A DNA stretch of 64,000 nt from assembly GCA_947507155.1 (NCBI GenBank), contig CANNOC010000008.1, positions 1-64,000 on the forward strand, written 5' to 3'. Source of the stretch: an uncultured Collinsella sp. (lineage in GTDB: Bacteria; Actinomycetota; Coriobacteriia; Coriobacteriales; Coriobacteriaceae). Under the pieces are notes generated by a model, which was not told the origin of the DNA, did not search any database, and saw only the letters and a list, made by a program, of their open reading frames with translations. This document shows positions 50,787 through 60,537 of the stretch, one piece after another. Every line of letters starts with the position of its first letter. The first letter of the stretch is position 1. The position numbers and the translations under genes were made by a program.

Positions 50787-53144
50787 ATGGCTGGTAACCA
50801 CTTTAAGAACGGCGACGGCGAGCGCCCTGCAGTTCCGCCGCGTTCAAATGGGACTGGAAACGCTGGCGTACCGAGTGGATCCAGCCAAAACGGTGCTGGC
50901 AACCGTACGTCTCCGGGCGAAACGGCGATGTTTGCCGCTCTGTACGAACAGTCTCAAAAGGCAAAACAGGCTGGTCGCGTAGGCAGGCAGGCATTTCCGG
51001 GCGGGGCGGGCTCTGCGGCTTCGTCGGCCGGGGTCCGTCCGGCGCCAACGGGCGGTGCAAATGTCGCCGGCTCCACTGGCCCCGCTAACAACGCTCATCG
51101 CGCCCACAACGCCGGCCCCGTCAACTCTGCCAATCCCGCCAATAGTGCTTCTTCTGCTGGAGACGCAGGGCTTACGGGTAACCTAGGCACTATCTATACG
51201 GGCGCTTCCGAAACCGGCACGTTTGCCCGTCTCAATGACGACGGTGCCGAGTTTAAGGGCTCGGGCTCTAAAGAAGATTATTACGATTTTGGCTTGAACT
51301 ACGGCGGTGATTCCTCGACGAGCCCGACCTCGAACGGCCTGGTTCGCCATCGCCATCGCAAGGGCGAGCGCAAGAAGCGCCGCGTTGCAGCCGTTGTTGC
51401 TGTCATCGTCGCGGTGGTTCTTGTCGCTTTTGGCGTGAGTGGCTTCATGCTGTTTAACTCGGCAAAAACCGTGAAGAGCCAGGCAAAGGAAACAGTCGAG
51501 ATCGTCGGCGGCCTTAAGGACAAGGTCACGTCGGGCGATTTTTCGACCCTGCCCGACGATGCGAAAAAAATTGACGAGCTCTGCAGCAGCATGAAGAAGG
51601 AGACCTCGAGTCCGGTGTGGACGATGGCTTCGTTCATTCCGGTGTACGGCGGCGATATTAACGCCGCCCGCACCATGGTCGACGCTCTGTCCGATGTTTC
51701 GAGCGGCGCGCTGGTCCCCATGGCCGATAATCTCGCTCAGGCAACGCCCGGCAAGCTGTTCCAGGACGGGACAATCAACGTGTCCGCGCTGCAGGCGGTC
51801 GCCGATTCGCTCTCCGATAGCTCGAAGGCGTTCAAGGGCGCCAACAAAAAGGTGCAGGGTATTGGCGATACGCATATCGCCCAGGTGACCGAGCTGGTCG
51901 ATAAGGCAAAGGACGGCTTTGCCACCCTGGACGGTGTAGTCGATGCGGCAGAGAAGATCGCCCCCGTTCTGCCCCAGATGCTCGGCGCCAACGGCCAGAC
52001 GCGCCATTATCTTGTGCTCGCGATGAGCAATGTCGAGATCCGCGCCTGCGGCGGTTTCCCGGGTTCTCGCGGCGTGATGTCAGTGACTGACGGTAAGCTC
52101 GAACTGGGCGATTTTGTCAAAGTCGACATGATGAAAGAGCCCTTGAGCCCGCTTCCCATCACCGATGAAGAGGCAAACTTGTTCACGACCGGATGGGGCC
52201 TGACCGGATTCAACACGCTCGGATACACGATGGGCGATGTTACGATGACGCCCGATTATCCGCGTGCGGCTCAGCTTGCCAGCGATATGCAGAAGGCCAT
52301 TGTCGGAGATGACATCGACGGCGTATTTGCAGTCGATCCGGTATTTTTGCAGTATATGCTCGGCATTGTAGGTGGCACGCAGCTTCCCGACGGCACCGTC
52401 GTCGACGGAAGCAACGCTGCAAAGGTGCTGCTGCACGATATTTATTGGAATTACCCGGTAGAGGAACAGGACGCCATTTTTGCGGCGGTTGCCGGATCGG
52501 CTTTTAACAAGATCGTGGACGAACTGGGCTCCAGCGATATTACTAAGATCGCTGGAGCCATCGAAAAGGGTGCTTCCGAGGGTCGCATCCTCATGTATTC
52601 GAGAAACGATGACGAGGAAAAGGCCGCGAAGGCCCTTGGCATTTCCGGCGCTCTCCAAAACGATGCGTCTGAGGCTCCGATCTTGGGCGTCTTTGTGAAC
52701 AACTACAGCTATTCAAAGATGGATTGGTTCCTTGATAAGCGAGTCACCATCGATTCTTCGGTTGAAAATGCCGATGGTTCGACGACGTATCGAGTGACCA
52801 CCACGCTCAAGAACACGATGACCCCTCAGGAGAAGGCCGAGATGCCTGGTTATTTCCGGGGCCATAACGGCATTAGCGAGGATATTGATGACGAGGTGCT
52901 GAGGCTCTATCTCTATGCTCCCGCGGGAGGCAGCATTTCGGACATTAAGACTTCGGGCTCCGGTTCTATCGAGATGAACGAAGCGACGCACGATGGCCTG
53001 AAGGTTGCATGGGGCGGCGTCCACATGCTTCTTGGACAAGACATAAAGGTCGAGTACACGGTCACGACTTCGAAGGACTCTAGGCACAAAGAGCTTAAGG
53101 TTCGCACCACGCCAACCGCTCAAACGTTCGAACAGGATAAGTAA
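50787..53144 (+). CDS. DUF4012-domain membrane-anchored protein
   Basis: The 785-residue protein has a disordered N-terminus rich in Gly, Ala, Asn and Ser (about 1-180), one membrane helix near residues 200-222 after a basic KKRR stretch, then a large extracellular DUF4012 domain (SPVWTMASFIPVYGGDINAA; AMSNVEIRACGGFPGSRGVMS). DUF4012 proteins are surface proteins of Gram-positive bacteria with unclear role, often near exopolysaccharide or cell-wall genes. GlmM lies 3 bases downstream, so the two are probably co-transcribed. Confidence 0.85.
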   Translation: MAGNHFKNGDGERPAVPPRSNGTGNAGVPSGSSQNGAGNRTSPGETAMFAALYEQSQKAKQAGRVGRQAFPGGAGSAASSAGVRPAPTGGANVAGSTGPANNAHRAHNAGPVNSANPANSASSAGDAGLTGNLGTIYTGASETGTFARLNDDGAEFKGSGSKEDYYDFGLNYGGDSSTSPTSNGLVRHRHRKGERKKRRVAAVVAVIVAVVLVAFGVSGFMLFNSAKTVKSQAKETVEIVGGLKDKVTSGDFSTLPDDAKKIDELCSSMKKETSSPVWTMASFIPVYGGDINAARTMVDALSDVSSGALVPMADNLAQATPGKLFQDGTINVSALQAVADSLSDSSKAFKGANKKVQGIGDTHIAQVTELVDKAKDGFATLDGVVDAAEKIAPVLPQMLGANGQTRHYLVLAMSNVEIRACGGFPGSRGVMSVTDGKLELGDFVKVDMMKEPLSPLPITDEEANLFTTGWGLTGFNTLGYTMGDVTMTPDYPRAAQLASDMQKAIVGDDIDGVFAVDPVFLQYMLGIVGGTQLPDGTVVDGSNAAKVLLHDIYWNYPVEEQDAIFAAVAGSAFNKIVDELGSSDITKIAGAIEKGASEGRILMYSRNDDEEKAAKALGISGALQNDASEAPILGVFVNNYSYSKMDWFLDKRVTIDSSVENADGSTTYRVTTTLKNTMTPQEKAEMPGYFRGHNGISEDIDDEVLRLYLYAPAGGSISDIKTSGSGSIEMNEATHDGLKVAWGGVHMLLGQDIKVEYTVTTSKDSRHKELKVRTTPTAQTFEQDK

Positions 53145-53147
53145 GAT

Positions 53148-54479
53148 ATGAAGTACTTTGGCACCGACGGCTTTCGCGGCGAGGCCAACGTTGGACTGAC
53201 GGTAGAGCACGCTTATAAGATCGGCCGCTTTGTGGGCTGGTATTACGGCGCCAACCGCGGGACCAAAGCACGCGTGATCGTGGGCAAGGACACGCGTCGC
53301 TCGAGCTATATGTTCGAGGCGGCGCTGGCGAGCGGCTTGGTCGCGAGCGGCGCGGACGCCTACATGCTGCACGTGATCCCGACGCCGGGCGTGGCGCATC
53401 AGACCGTGGAGGGCTGCTTCGATTGCGGCATCATGATCAGTGCGAGCCACAACCCGTTTTGCGATAACGGCATTAAGCTCGTCAACAGCGACGGCTTTAA
53501 GATGGACGAGGACGTGTTGGAGCTCATCGAGGACTATATCGATGGCAAGAGCGAGGTGCCGCTGGCTACGGGCAACCACATCGGTGCCACGGTCGACTAC
53601 ATGCAGGGCCGCAACCGCTACATCGCCTCGCTCATCGCTAGCGCGAACTTTTCGCTGCAGGGCGTCAAGATCGGTCTCGACTGCGCCAACGGCTCGGCAT
53701 CCTCGGTGGCCAAGCCGGTGTTCGACGCGCTGGGTGCCGATGTGCGCGTGATTAACGCCGCGCCCGATGGTTTTAACATCAACGTTGACTGCGGCTCCAC
53801 GCATATGGAGCGTCTGCAGCGCCACGTGGTGGAGCAGGGCCTGGACGTTGGCTTTGCCTACGACGGCGATGCCGACCGCTGCCTGGCCGTGGACGAGCGT
53901 GGTCGCGTGGTCGACGGCGACCAGATCCTGTATGTGTGCGGCGTGTACCTGAACAAGCACGGTCGCCTTTCGGGCGGTACCGTGGTGCCGACGATCGCCA
54001 GCAACTTTGGCCTGGTCAAGTCGCTGGAGCTTGCCGGTCTAAGTGCCGTGACCAGCGGCGTGGGCGACCGTCATGTGTATGCCAAGATGCGCGAGGGCGG
54101 CTACAGCCTGGGCGGCGAGCAGACGGGCCACACGATCTTTGGTGATATCGAGCGCACGGGCGACGGCATTATGACCTCGCTGCGCGTGATGGAAGTGATT
54201 CGTGCCGAGCGCGAGACGCTCTCGCAGCTCACGGCTCCGTGCAAGCTACTGCCGCAGGCTCAGGTTGCCGTACGCGTGGCGGATAAAGATGCCGCGCTGG
54301 GCAACATGGGCGTGCAAGCCGCCATCGCCGAGGCCGAGGCGTCGCTGGCGGGCGAGGGCCGCGTGCTGGTGCGCAAGAGTGGAACCGAGTCGGTGATTCG
54401 CGTTTTGGCCGAAGCTCCCGACCAGGCAGCTGCCGACGTCGCCATGAAGCGCATCGCCGCGGCGCTGGAAGCTCTATAG
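53148..54479 (+). CDS. glmM: phosphoglucosamine mutase
   Basis: The 443-residue enzyme converts glucosamine-6-phosphate to glucosamine-1-phosphate for cell-wall precursor synthesis. Catalytic S100 lies in ISASHNP (97-103), the metal-binding loop DGDADRC follows, the sugar-binding loop is GEQTGH and the phosphate-binding loop is RKSGTES. The N-terminus MKYFGTDGFRG is typical for GlmM. It follows DUF4012 by 3 bases. Confidence 0.94.
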   Translation: MKYFGTDGFRGEANVGLTVEHAYKIGRFVGWYYGANRGTKARVIVGKDTRRSSYMFEAALASGLVASGADAYMLHVIPTPGVAHQTVEGCFDCGIMISASHNPFCDNGIKLVNSDGFKMDEDVLELIEDYIDGKSEVPLATGNHIGATVDYMQGRNRYIASLIASANFSLQGVKIGLDCANGSASSVAKPVFDALGADVRVINAAPDGFNINVDCGSTHMERLQRHVVEQGLDVGFAYDGDADRCLAVDERGRVVDGDQILYVCGVYLNKHGRLSGGTVVPTIASNFGLVKSLELAGLSAVTSGVGDRHVYAKMREGGYSLGGEQTGHTIFGDIERTGDGIMTSLRVMEVIRAERETLSQLTAPCKLLPQAQVAVRVADKDAALGNMGVQAAIAEAEASLAGEGRVLVRKSGTESVIRVLAEAPDQAAADVAMKRIAAALEAL

Positions 54480-54506
54480 TTACGCGGTTTTACCAAACCG
54501 CGTAAC
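54479..54506. repeat. GCGGTTT hairpin repeat, copy 2
   Basis: GTTACGCGGTTT pairs perfectly with AAACCGCGTAAC around a 4-base loop, followed by GCTCGACGCTGC as in the copy at 9786. It starts on the last base of the glmM stop codon. Confidence 0.75.
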
Positions 54507-54543
54507 TGCTCGACGCTGCAAACGTCCCCAATGACTAGGTGAA

Positions 54544-54583
54544 AAAGGGGGCGCCGCGGGATAGATCCCGCGGCGCCCCCTTT
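54544..54583. terminator. strong bidirectional terminator
   Basis: AAAGGGGGCGCCGCGGGAT pairs perfectly (19 bp) with its complement around an AG loop. It lies between convergent glmM and the M32 peptidase gene. Confidence 0.9.
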
Positions 54584-54605
54584 GCGTTGACGTGTTGCCT
54601 AAGCT

Positions 54606-56180
54606 TTACAGCTGGTACAGCGTGGTGAACTTGTCCTGCAGGTAGCTGCAGTAGTAGCGGGCGTCAAAGTCCATGCCGCAGGCGCCCTTGATGAGCTCCG
54701 GCGCGTCTTTGGCGCGGCCCCACTGCCAAATGTGCTCGCCCAGCCAGGCGCGAACGGGCGCCAAATCGCCGCTCGCACAGGCGCCATTGAGGTCGACGCC
54801 GTCGCGGCACATGGCCGGCACAAACATGGCGTCGTAGGCGCTACCCAGCGCATAGGTGGGGAAGTAGCCAAACGAGCCGCCGCTCCAGTGCGTATCCTGC
54901 AGGCAGCCGTGCGTGTCGTCGGGAACGGGAATGCCCAGGTACTCGTTCATAAAGCGATTCCAAAGCGCGGGGATATCCTTGGCCGTGGCCTCGCCGGCAA
55001 ACAGCATGCGCTCAATCTGGTAACGCACCATAATATGCAGCGGATAGGTGAGCTCGTCCGCCTCGGTGCGGATCAACGACGGCTGCGCGATGTTCACGGC
55101 GCGGTAGAGCGTGTCCTCGTCCACGTTGCCGTAGACCTCGGGCGCGTGGCGGCGCAGCACCTCGAGCAGCGGTCCCATAAAGGCGCGGCTGCGACCCACG
55201 GTGTTCTCAAAGAAGCGGCTCTGGCTCTCGTGGATGCCCATGGAGGTGCCGCCCTCCAGGCAGGTGCGAGCATAGGCGGGGTTCACGCCCAGCTCATACA
55301 TGGTGTGACCGGCCTCGTGGATGATGCTGTAGACGTTGGAGATGCAGTCGTCCTCATAGATGTGCGTCGCGATGCGCGCGTCGCCCACGGCAAAGCCCTC
55401 GCTAAACGGGTGCTCGGTAAAGGCAAGCGTGGTGTCGTTCAGGTCCAGGCCGACGAGCTTCATAAGGTCGAAGCTCATGGCGCGCTGGGCGGCCTCGGGC
55501 ACACGGGCGTGCAAAAAGTCGGCAGCGGGCTGCTGGCTGCGCTCGCCGATGGCGTGCACGAGCGGCACGACCGTCGCCTTGACCTCATCGCAAAACGCAT
55601 CGAAGCTCTTGGCGGAAAGGCCGCGCTCGTACTGGTCAAGCCAAACATCGTATGGGTCGCGCTTGGGGTCCATGAGCTCGGCCTGATGCTTAAGCTGGCC
55701 GACGATTCTATCCACATAGGGCTCAAAGCTCGCCCAGTCATTGGCCGTCTTGGCCTTGTGCCACACGGCGTCGGCCTCGCAGGTGAGCCTGGTCCAGGCC
55801 TCGGCCTCCTCGGTGGGAATGACGCTCGCTTCGCGCTGGTCGCGGCCGAGTACGCGGATCTCGTCGAGCAGCTGCGGGTCGTCGATCTTGCCGCCGGCGA
55901 CGGTTTCGCGTGCCAGCGAGCGCACAAGTTCGACAGACTTTTCGCTGGTCAGGAGCTTATGATGCTCGCCGGCAAGGGTGCCCATGGCGTCGGCGCGCGC
56001 TGCGGCGCCGTTGGCGGGGGCAATGGTCGCGCCGTCAAACTCGGCAATCTTGAGCAGGTACTCGCGGGTCCACAGCTTGCCCTCGAGCTTGCGGAATTTT
56101 TTGACGGCCTTATCGACCTTCATGCCTTTGGGCGTCTTGCCCGCTGCGGGCTCGGCCTTCTTATCGTGCTTCTTTCCCAT
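54606..56180 (-). CDS. M32-family metallocarboxypeptidase
   Basis: The 524-residue Taq-type carboxypeptidase has zinc motif HEAGH at 288-292 with EHPF near residues 256-259 and YELGVNPA just after the zinc helix. It would remove C-terminal residues from peptides in the cytoplasm. A Lys-rich N-terminal extension (MGKKHDKKAE) is unusual. It is monocistronic, ending at the terminator at 54544. Confidence 0.9.
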   Translation of the reverse strand: MGKKHDKKAEPAAGKTPKGMKVDKAVKKFRKLEGKLWTREYLLKIAEFDGATIAPANGAAARADAMGTLAGEHHKLLTSEKSVELVRSLARETVAGGKIDDPQLLDEIRVLGRDQREASVIPTEEAEAWTRLTCEADAVWHKAKTANDWASFEPYVDRIVGQLKHQAELMDPKRDPYDVWLDQYERGLSAKSFDAFCDEVKATVVPLVHAIGERSQQPAADFLHARVPEAAQRAMSFDLMKLVGLDLNDTTLAFTEHPFSEGFAVGDARIATHIYEDDCISNVYSIIHEAGHTMYELGVNPAYARTCLEGGTSMGIHESQSRFFENTVGRSRAFMGPLLEVLRRHAPEVYGNVDEDTLYRAVNIAQPSLIRTEADELTYPLHIMVRYQIERMLFAGEATAKDIPALWNRFMNEYLGIPVPDDTHGCLQDTHWSGGSFGYFPTYALGSAYDAMFVPAMCRDGVDLNGACASGDLAPVRAWLGEHIWQWGRAKDAPELIKGACGMDFDARYYCSYLQDKFTTLYQL

Positions 56181-56318
56181 ACCATATCCTTGATCTCGCA
56201 GGTCGCCCGTCGCACGCGGCGGCGCGGCCAGTTTGCACAGCTACCTGCCTTGTACCCAGCACGAACAAAACGGAACGCGGCGATACACCCAAACAATGTG
56301 GTATCCTGTAGCCCAATG

Positions 56319-56599
56319 CGTTGACGGAGAGGGTTTTGCCCGCCGTGTCGCCGGCAAGAGAGGGAAGGTCATGGGCTGCAAGCCTTCCTGCGGTGACAAG
56401 GGCCAAGCGTTCACTCCCGAGCAGCGACCTCAACGGGCGCGCGGCCAGCGGCGGCGATGTCCCCAGTAGGGAAGCCGTGAGCCTCGCGACAAGGGGCAAA
56501 GAGTGGGCGCGGCGGGCCAGACATCCGTCGGGTCAAACAAGGTGGTACCGCGGAATTCAACCGTCCTTGGGCAATGCACATGCCCGAGGACGGTTTTTT
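56319..56599 (+). promoter_or_regulatory. T-box riboswitch (tRNA-Phe) upstream of pheS
   Basis: The T-box AAGGTGGTACCGCGG (56539-56553) lies before a terminator, 56561-56599, whose stem CCGTCC.../...AGGACGG is followed by TTTTTT. The Stem I base CGTTGA (56319-56324) pairs with TCAACG (56430-56435). The likely specifier is UUC (Phe) at 56410-56412, followed by A. Uncharged tRNA-Phe should favour the antiterminator and raise pheST expression. Other tracts in the 504-bp gap include no gene. Confidence 0.88.
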
Positions 56600-56684
56600 G
56601 TTACCGAACCGGGCCGCGTTTTCGCAACGCCAAGCGGCATTGGTCGCCCTGGCAAGCGAATGCGCGAGAGACGAAAGGGAAGAC

Positions 56685-57761
56685 ATGAGTCTGATTGATG
56701 ATCTGGTCAAACTCGAGGAAGAGGCCAAGGAGCTCGTCGCAGGCGCCGACGACGCCGCCAAGCTCGAGGCTGCGCGCGTTGAGCTGCTCGGTCGCAAGGG
56801 TCGCATCACCGGCCTGATGCGCATGATGGGCAAGCTCGCCCCCGAGGATCGTCCCGTGATGGGCAAGCGCGCCAACGAGATGCGCCAGCTGATCGAGGGC
56901 ATGCTCGACGAGCGCACCACCGAGATGAAGGCCGCCGCCCTCAAGCACGCACTCGAGCACGAGGCCGTCGACATCACGCTGCCGGGCATCCGTCCGCAGA
57001 TCGGTCACCAGCACCTGATCAAGCAGATCATCGAGGAGGCCGAGGACATCTTCTGCGGCATTGGCTACACCGTCGAGTCCGGCCCCATGGTCGACACCTC
57101 CTACTACAACTTCACCGCGCTCAACGCTCCCATGGATCACCCGAGCCGCTCGGCCCGCGATACCTTCTACGTGGTCGACAACAACCCCGGCAGCGTCGCG
57201 CACCCCGAGGCTCACGCCCACGGTGAGTCCGACGTGCTGCTGCGCACCCAGACCTCGGGCGTGCAGATCCACACCATGGAGTCGCAGAAGCCGCCCATCT
57301 ACATGATCTGCCCGGGCACCGTCTACCGTCCCGACACGGCCGACGCCTGCCACCTGCCGCAGTTCAACCAGATCGAGGGCCTGGTCGTCGACGAGGGCAT
57401 CACCTTTGGCGATCTTAAGGGCACGCTCGACTACTTTGTTAAGTGCATGTTTGGCGAGGACCGCAAGACGCGTTATCGCCCGCACTTCTTCCCCTTCACC
57501 GAGCCGAGCTGCGAGGTGGACGTGAGCTGCCACGTCTGCGGCGGCAAGGGCTGCAACTTCTGCAAGCACAGCGGCTGGATCGAGATCTTGGGCTGCGGCA
57601 TGGTCGACCCCAACGTCCTGATCAACTGCGGCATCGATCCCGAGAAGTACACCGGCTTCGCCTTTGGCATTGGCGCCGAGCGCGTCGCGGCCCTGCGCTA
57701 CGATCTGCCCGACCTGCGTACGTTGATGACTGGCGATATGCGCTTCCTGAACCAGTTTTAG
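56685..57761 (+). CDS. pheS: phenylalanine-tRNA ligase alpha subunit
   Basis: The 358-residue class II synthetase subunit has an N-terminal coiled coil, motif 2-like RTQTSGVQIHTM, motif 3 region FGIGAERVAALRY and LRTLMTGDMRFL at the end. The catalytic half charges tRNA-Phe together with PheT. AAAGGGA at 56674-56680 supports the ATG at 56685. It is controlled by the T-box directly upstream. Confidence 0.95.
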   Translation: MSLIDDLVKLEEEAKELVAGADDAAKLEAARVELLGRKGRITGLMRMMGKLAPEDRPVMGKRANEMRQLIEGMLDERTTEMKAAALKHALEHEAVDITLPGIRPQIGHQHLIKQIIEEAEDIFCGIGYTVESGPMVDTSYYNFTALNAPMDHPSRSARDTFYVVDNNPGSVAHPEAHAHGESDVLLRTQTSGVQIHTMESQKPPIYMICPGTVYRPDTADACHLPQFNQIEGLVVDEGITFGDLKGTLDYFVKCMFGEDRKTRYRPHFFPFTEPSCEVDVSCHVCGGKGCNFCKHSGWIEILGCGMVDPNVLINCGIDPEKYTGFAFGIGAERVAALRYDLPDLRTLMTGDMRFLNQF

Positions 57762-57767
57762 GCTTGC

Positions 57768-57854
57768 CCAGGCACCCCATCTTGGCGTTCAAACCGTCGC
57801 TCGCGTACCTTTAGTACGCGTCGCTCCTCTTTCACGCCAACCTGGGGCACCTGG
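57768..57854. repeat. long imperfect hairpin between pheS and pheT
   Basis: Outer arms 57768-57788 and 57834-57854 pair at 17 of 21 positions, with an inner perfect CGCGTAC/GTACGCG stem (57802-57808 with 57814-57820). It is not T-run terminated and sits inside the operon. It could tune PheT level or be a repeat element. Confidence 0.65.
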
Positions 57855-57923
57855 ACAACCCTAAGGCGAACGTCTTCATTTGATATTCCTCCCTTTGCGG
57901 AGATTAAGAACTAGGAGAGCTAC

Positions 57924-60377
57924 ATGCGCGTTTCTTACGACTGGCTCAAGACCATGATCGATATTCCGGAGGATCCCAAGACCCTTTCGGACGAATATAT
58001 CCGTACCGGCACCGAGGTCGAGGCGATCGACACCGTGGGCGAGTCCTTCGACCACGTGGTGACTGCCAAGGTGCTCACCAAGACCCCGCACCCCGATAGC
58101 GACCACATGTATGTGTGCTCGGTCGACGTGGGCGACAAGAACCTCGACGCCGACGGCAACCCCGCCCCGCTGCAGATCGTCTGCGGCGCGCAGAACTTTG
58201 AGGCCGGCGACCACATCGTCACGGCCATGATCGGTGCTGTGCTTCCCGGCGACGTTAAGATCAAGAAGAGCAAGCTTCGCGGCGTCGTGTCCATGGGCAT
58301 GAACTGCTCTGCGCGCGAGCTCGGCCTGGGCGGCGATCACTCCGGCATCATGATCCTGCCCGAGGATACGCCCTGCGGCATGCCGTTTGCCGAGTACGTG
58401 GGCTCGAGCGATACCGTGCTCGACTGCGAGATCACGCCCAACCGTCCCGACTGCCTGTCCATGATTGGCATGGCCCGCGAGACCGGTGCCATCTTCGACC
58501 GCGATTTCCATGTTGAGCTGCCCGCCATCAAGGCGGAGACTGGCCGCGCGACCGACGACGAGCTTTCGGTCGAGATTGCCGACGAGGGCCTGTGCGACCG
58601 CTATGTCGCCCGCATCGTGCGCAACGTGAAGGTCGGCCCCTCGCCCGACTGGATGGTCAAGCGCCTCAACGCCCTGGGCGTGCGTCCGCACAACAACATC
58701 GTCGACATCACCAACTATGTGATGATGCTCACCGGTCAGCCGCTGCATGCCTTTGACCTGGATACCTTTGCCGAACGCGATGGCCATCGCCGCGTGGTGG
58801 TTCGCGCCGCCCAACAGGACGAGAAGTTCACGACCCTCGACGGCGAGGAGCGCACGCTCGACGCCGGCATGGGCCTCATCACCGACGGCGAGCGTCCCGT
58901 GGCGCTGGCCGGCGTTATGGGCGGCATGGATTCCGAGATCGAGGATGACACCGTCGACGTGATGGTCGAGAGTGCCTGCTTCAACGCCGGTCGCACCTCG
59001 CACACCAGCCGCGATCTGTCGCTGATCTCCGACGCCTCCATCCGTTTTGAGCGCCAGGTCGATGAGACCGGCTGCGTGGATGTCGCCAACGTTACCTGCG
59101 CGCTGATCGAGGAGATCGCCGGCGGCGAGGTCGCTCCCGGCTACGTCGACGTGTTCCGCGCGCCCAAGACCATCGACAGCATCAAGCTGCGCCTGGCCCG
59201 CGTGCATGCCATCTGCGGCGCCGACATCGAGCCCGACTTTATCGAGCGTTCGCTCACCCGCCTGGGCTGCACCGTCGAGCGCGACGGCGAGGACTTTATG
59301 GTCACTCCGCCGAGCTTCCGTCCCGACCTGCCGCGCGAGATCGATCTGATTGAGGAGGTCCTGCGCCTGTGGGGCATGGGCCGCGTGACGGCGACCATCC
59401 CGGCCGCCAAGAACCACATCGGCGGTCTGACCCGCGAGCAGAAGCTCACCCGCAAGGTCGGCGAGATCCTGCGCGCCTGCGGCCTCAACGAGACCACGAC
59501 CTTTGGCTTTGCCGCCCCGGGCGACCTGGAGAAGATCGGCATGTCCACCGAGGGCCGCGGCTGCCCCGTGGTGCTCATGAATCCGCTGGTGGCCGAGCAG
59601 ACCGAGATGCGTCGCTCGCTGCTGCCGGGCCTGCTGCAATCCGTGGCCTATAACGAGGCCCACGGCACGCCCAACGTGCACCTGTACGAGGTCGGCAGCC
59701 TGTTCCACGGCCGCGAGAATGCCAGCCTGCCCAAGGAGACCAAGTCCGTGGCGGGCGTGCTCTCGGGCCAGTGGAGCGAGCAGTCTTGGAGCATGAAGTA
59801 CCGCAAGCTGCGTTTCTTCTTTGGCAAGGGCATTGTCGAGGAGCTGCTCGCCCAGCTGCGTATCGAGAAGGTCCGCTTCCGTCCCGCCGAGGGCGAGGGC
59901 TATGCCTTCTTGCAGCCGGGTCGCGCCGCCGAGGTTCTGTCCGGCGGTACCGTGCTGGGCTGGGTCGGCGAGATCCACCCCGAGGCGCGCGAGGCGATGG
60001 GCATCGATGAGGTCGTCGTTGCCTTTGAGCTCGACCTGGACAAGCTGATCAAGGGCGCCCGCAATCAGGAGAACTACCGCGAGTTCTCGCAGTATCCGGC
60101 TGTTGAGCACGATCTGGCTATCGTGGTCGATAACTCCGTGACCTGCGAGGATCTTGAGCGCCGCATTACCAGCGCCGGCGGCAAGCTGCTCGAGGGCGTG
60201 CGTCTGTTCGACGTCTATCGCGATCCGGTCCGCGTGGGCGTGGGCAAAAAGTCCATGGCCTTCGCGCTTACGTATCGCTCCGACGACCACACGCTCACCA
60301 GCGAAGAGGTCGAGAAGGCGCACCAGAAGATCGTCACCAAGGTGTGCAAGGGCGTAAACGGCGAGGTCCGCGGCTAG
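57924..60377 (+). CDS. pheT: phenylalanine-tRNA ligase beta subunit
   Basis: The 817-residue protein has an N-terminal EMAP-like tRNA-binding domain (about 40-150), then B3/B4 editing and B5 domains, and a C-terminal FDX-ACB anticodon-binding domain (about 725-817, with FSQYPAVEHDLAIVVD and MAFALTYRSDDHTL). Full length fits PheT. It is downstream of pheS in the T-box-controlled operon. Confidence 0.95.
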   Translation: MRVSYDWLKTMIDIPEDPKTLSDEYIRTGTEVEAIDTVGESFDHVVTAKVLTKTPHPDSDHMYVCSVDVGDKNLDADGNPAPLQIVCGAQNFEAGDHIVTAMIGAVLPGDVKIKKSKLRGVVSMGMNCSARELGLGGDHSGIMILPEDTPCGMPFAEYVGSSDTVLDCEITPNRPDCLSMIGMARETGAIFDRDFHVELPAIKAETGRATDDELSVEIADEGLCDRYVARIVRNVKVGPSPDWMVKRLNALGVRPHNNIVDITNYVMMLTGQPLHAFDLDTFAERDGHRRVVVRAAQQDEKFTTLDGEERTLDAGMGLITDGERPVALAGVMGGMDSEIEDDTVDVMVESACFNAGRTSHTSRDLSLISDASIRFERQVDETGCVDVANVTCALIEEIAGGEVAPGYVDVFRAPKTIDSIKLRLARVHAICGADIEPDFIERSLTRLGCTVERDGEDFMVTPPSFRPDLPREIDLIEEVLRLWGMGRVTATIPAAKNHIGGLTREQKLTRKVGEILRACGLNETTTFGFAAPGDLEKIGMSTEGRGCPVVLMNPLVAEQTEMRRSLLPGLLQSVAYNEAHGTPNVHLYEVGSLFHGRENASLPKETKSVAGVLSGQWSEQSWSMKYRKLRFFFGKGIVEELLAQLRIEKVRFRPAEGEGYAFLQPGRAAEVLSGGTVLGWVGEIHPEAREAMGIDEVVVAFELDLDKLIKGARNQENYREFSQYPAVEHDLAIVVDNSVTCEDLERRITSAGGKLLEGVRLFDVYRDPVRVGVGKKSMAFALTYRSDDHTLTSEEVEKAHQKIVTKVCKGVNGEVRG

Positions 60378-60484
60378 GATTTGCGCTGGGTATAGGTCAG
60401 CGGTGGCTGCTGCTGAGTCCTACGTGACCGCTATGCTCGGTATGAGACACCGCTGAGCCTGCATATATGACACGCGCATTACAT

Positions 60485-60520
60485 AACGGCGTGCTGCTTT
60501 GTCGGCAGTGCGCCGTTTTG
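60485..60520 (+). terminator. terminator after pheT
   Basis: ACGGCG...CTGC pairs with GCAG...CGCCGT (two-base internal mismatch) followed by TTTT. Confidence 0.7.
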
Positions 60521-60527
60521 CTATGAT
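60499..60527 (+). promoter_or_regulatory. promoter of the nikMNQO operon
   Basis: TTGTCG (60499-60504), 17 bases, TATGAT (60522-60527). It lies just before the NikR box, and its -35 overlaps the pheT terminator hairpin. Confidence 0.55.
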
Positions 60528-60537
60528 AGCCCGCGGC

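Noticed and set aside
57876..60323. 815-residue open frame antisense to pheT
   Set aside because: A shadow frame; pheT is clearly the real gene by full-length domain content.
60378..60537. cobalamin riboswitch before the nickel/cobalt transporter
   Set aside because: No B12-box sequence was seen; a NikR-type box explains the regulation better.
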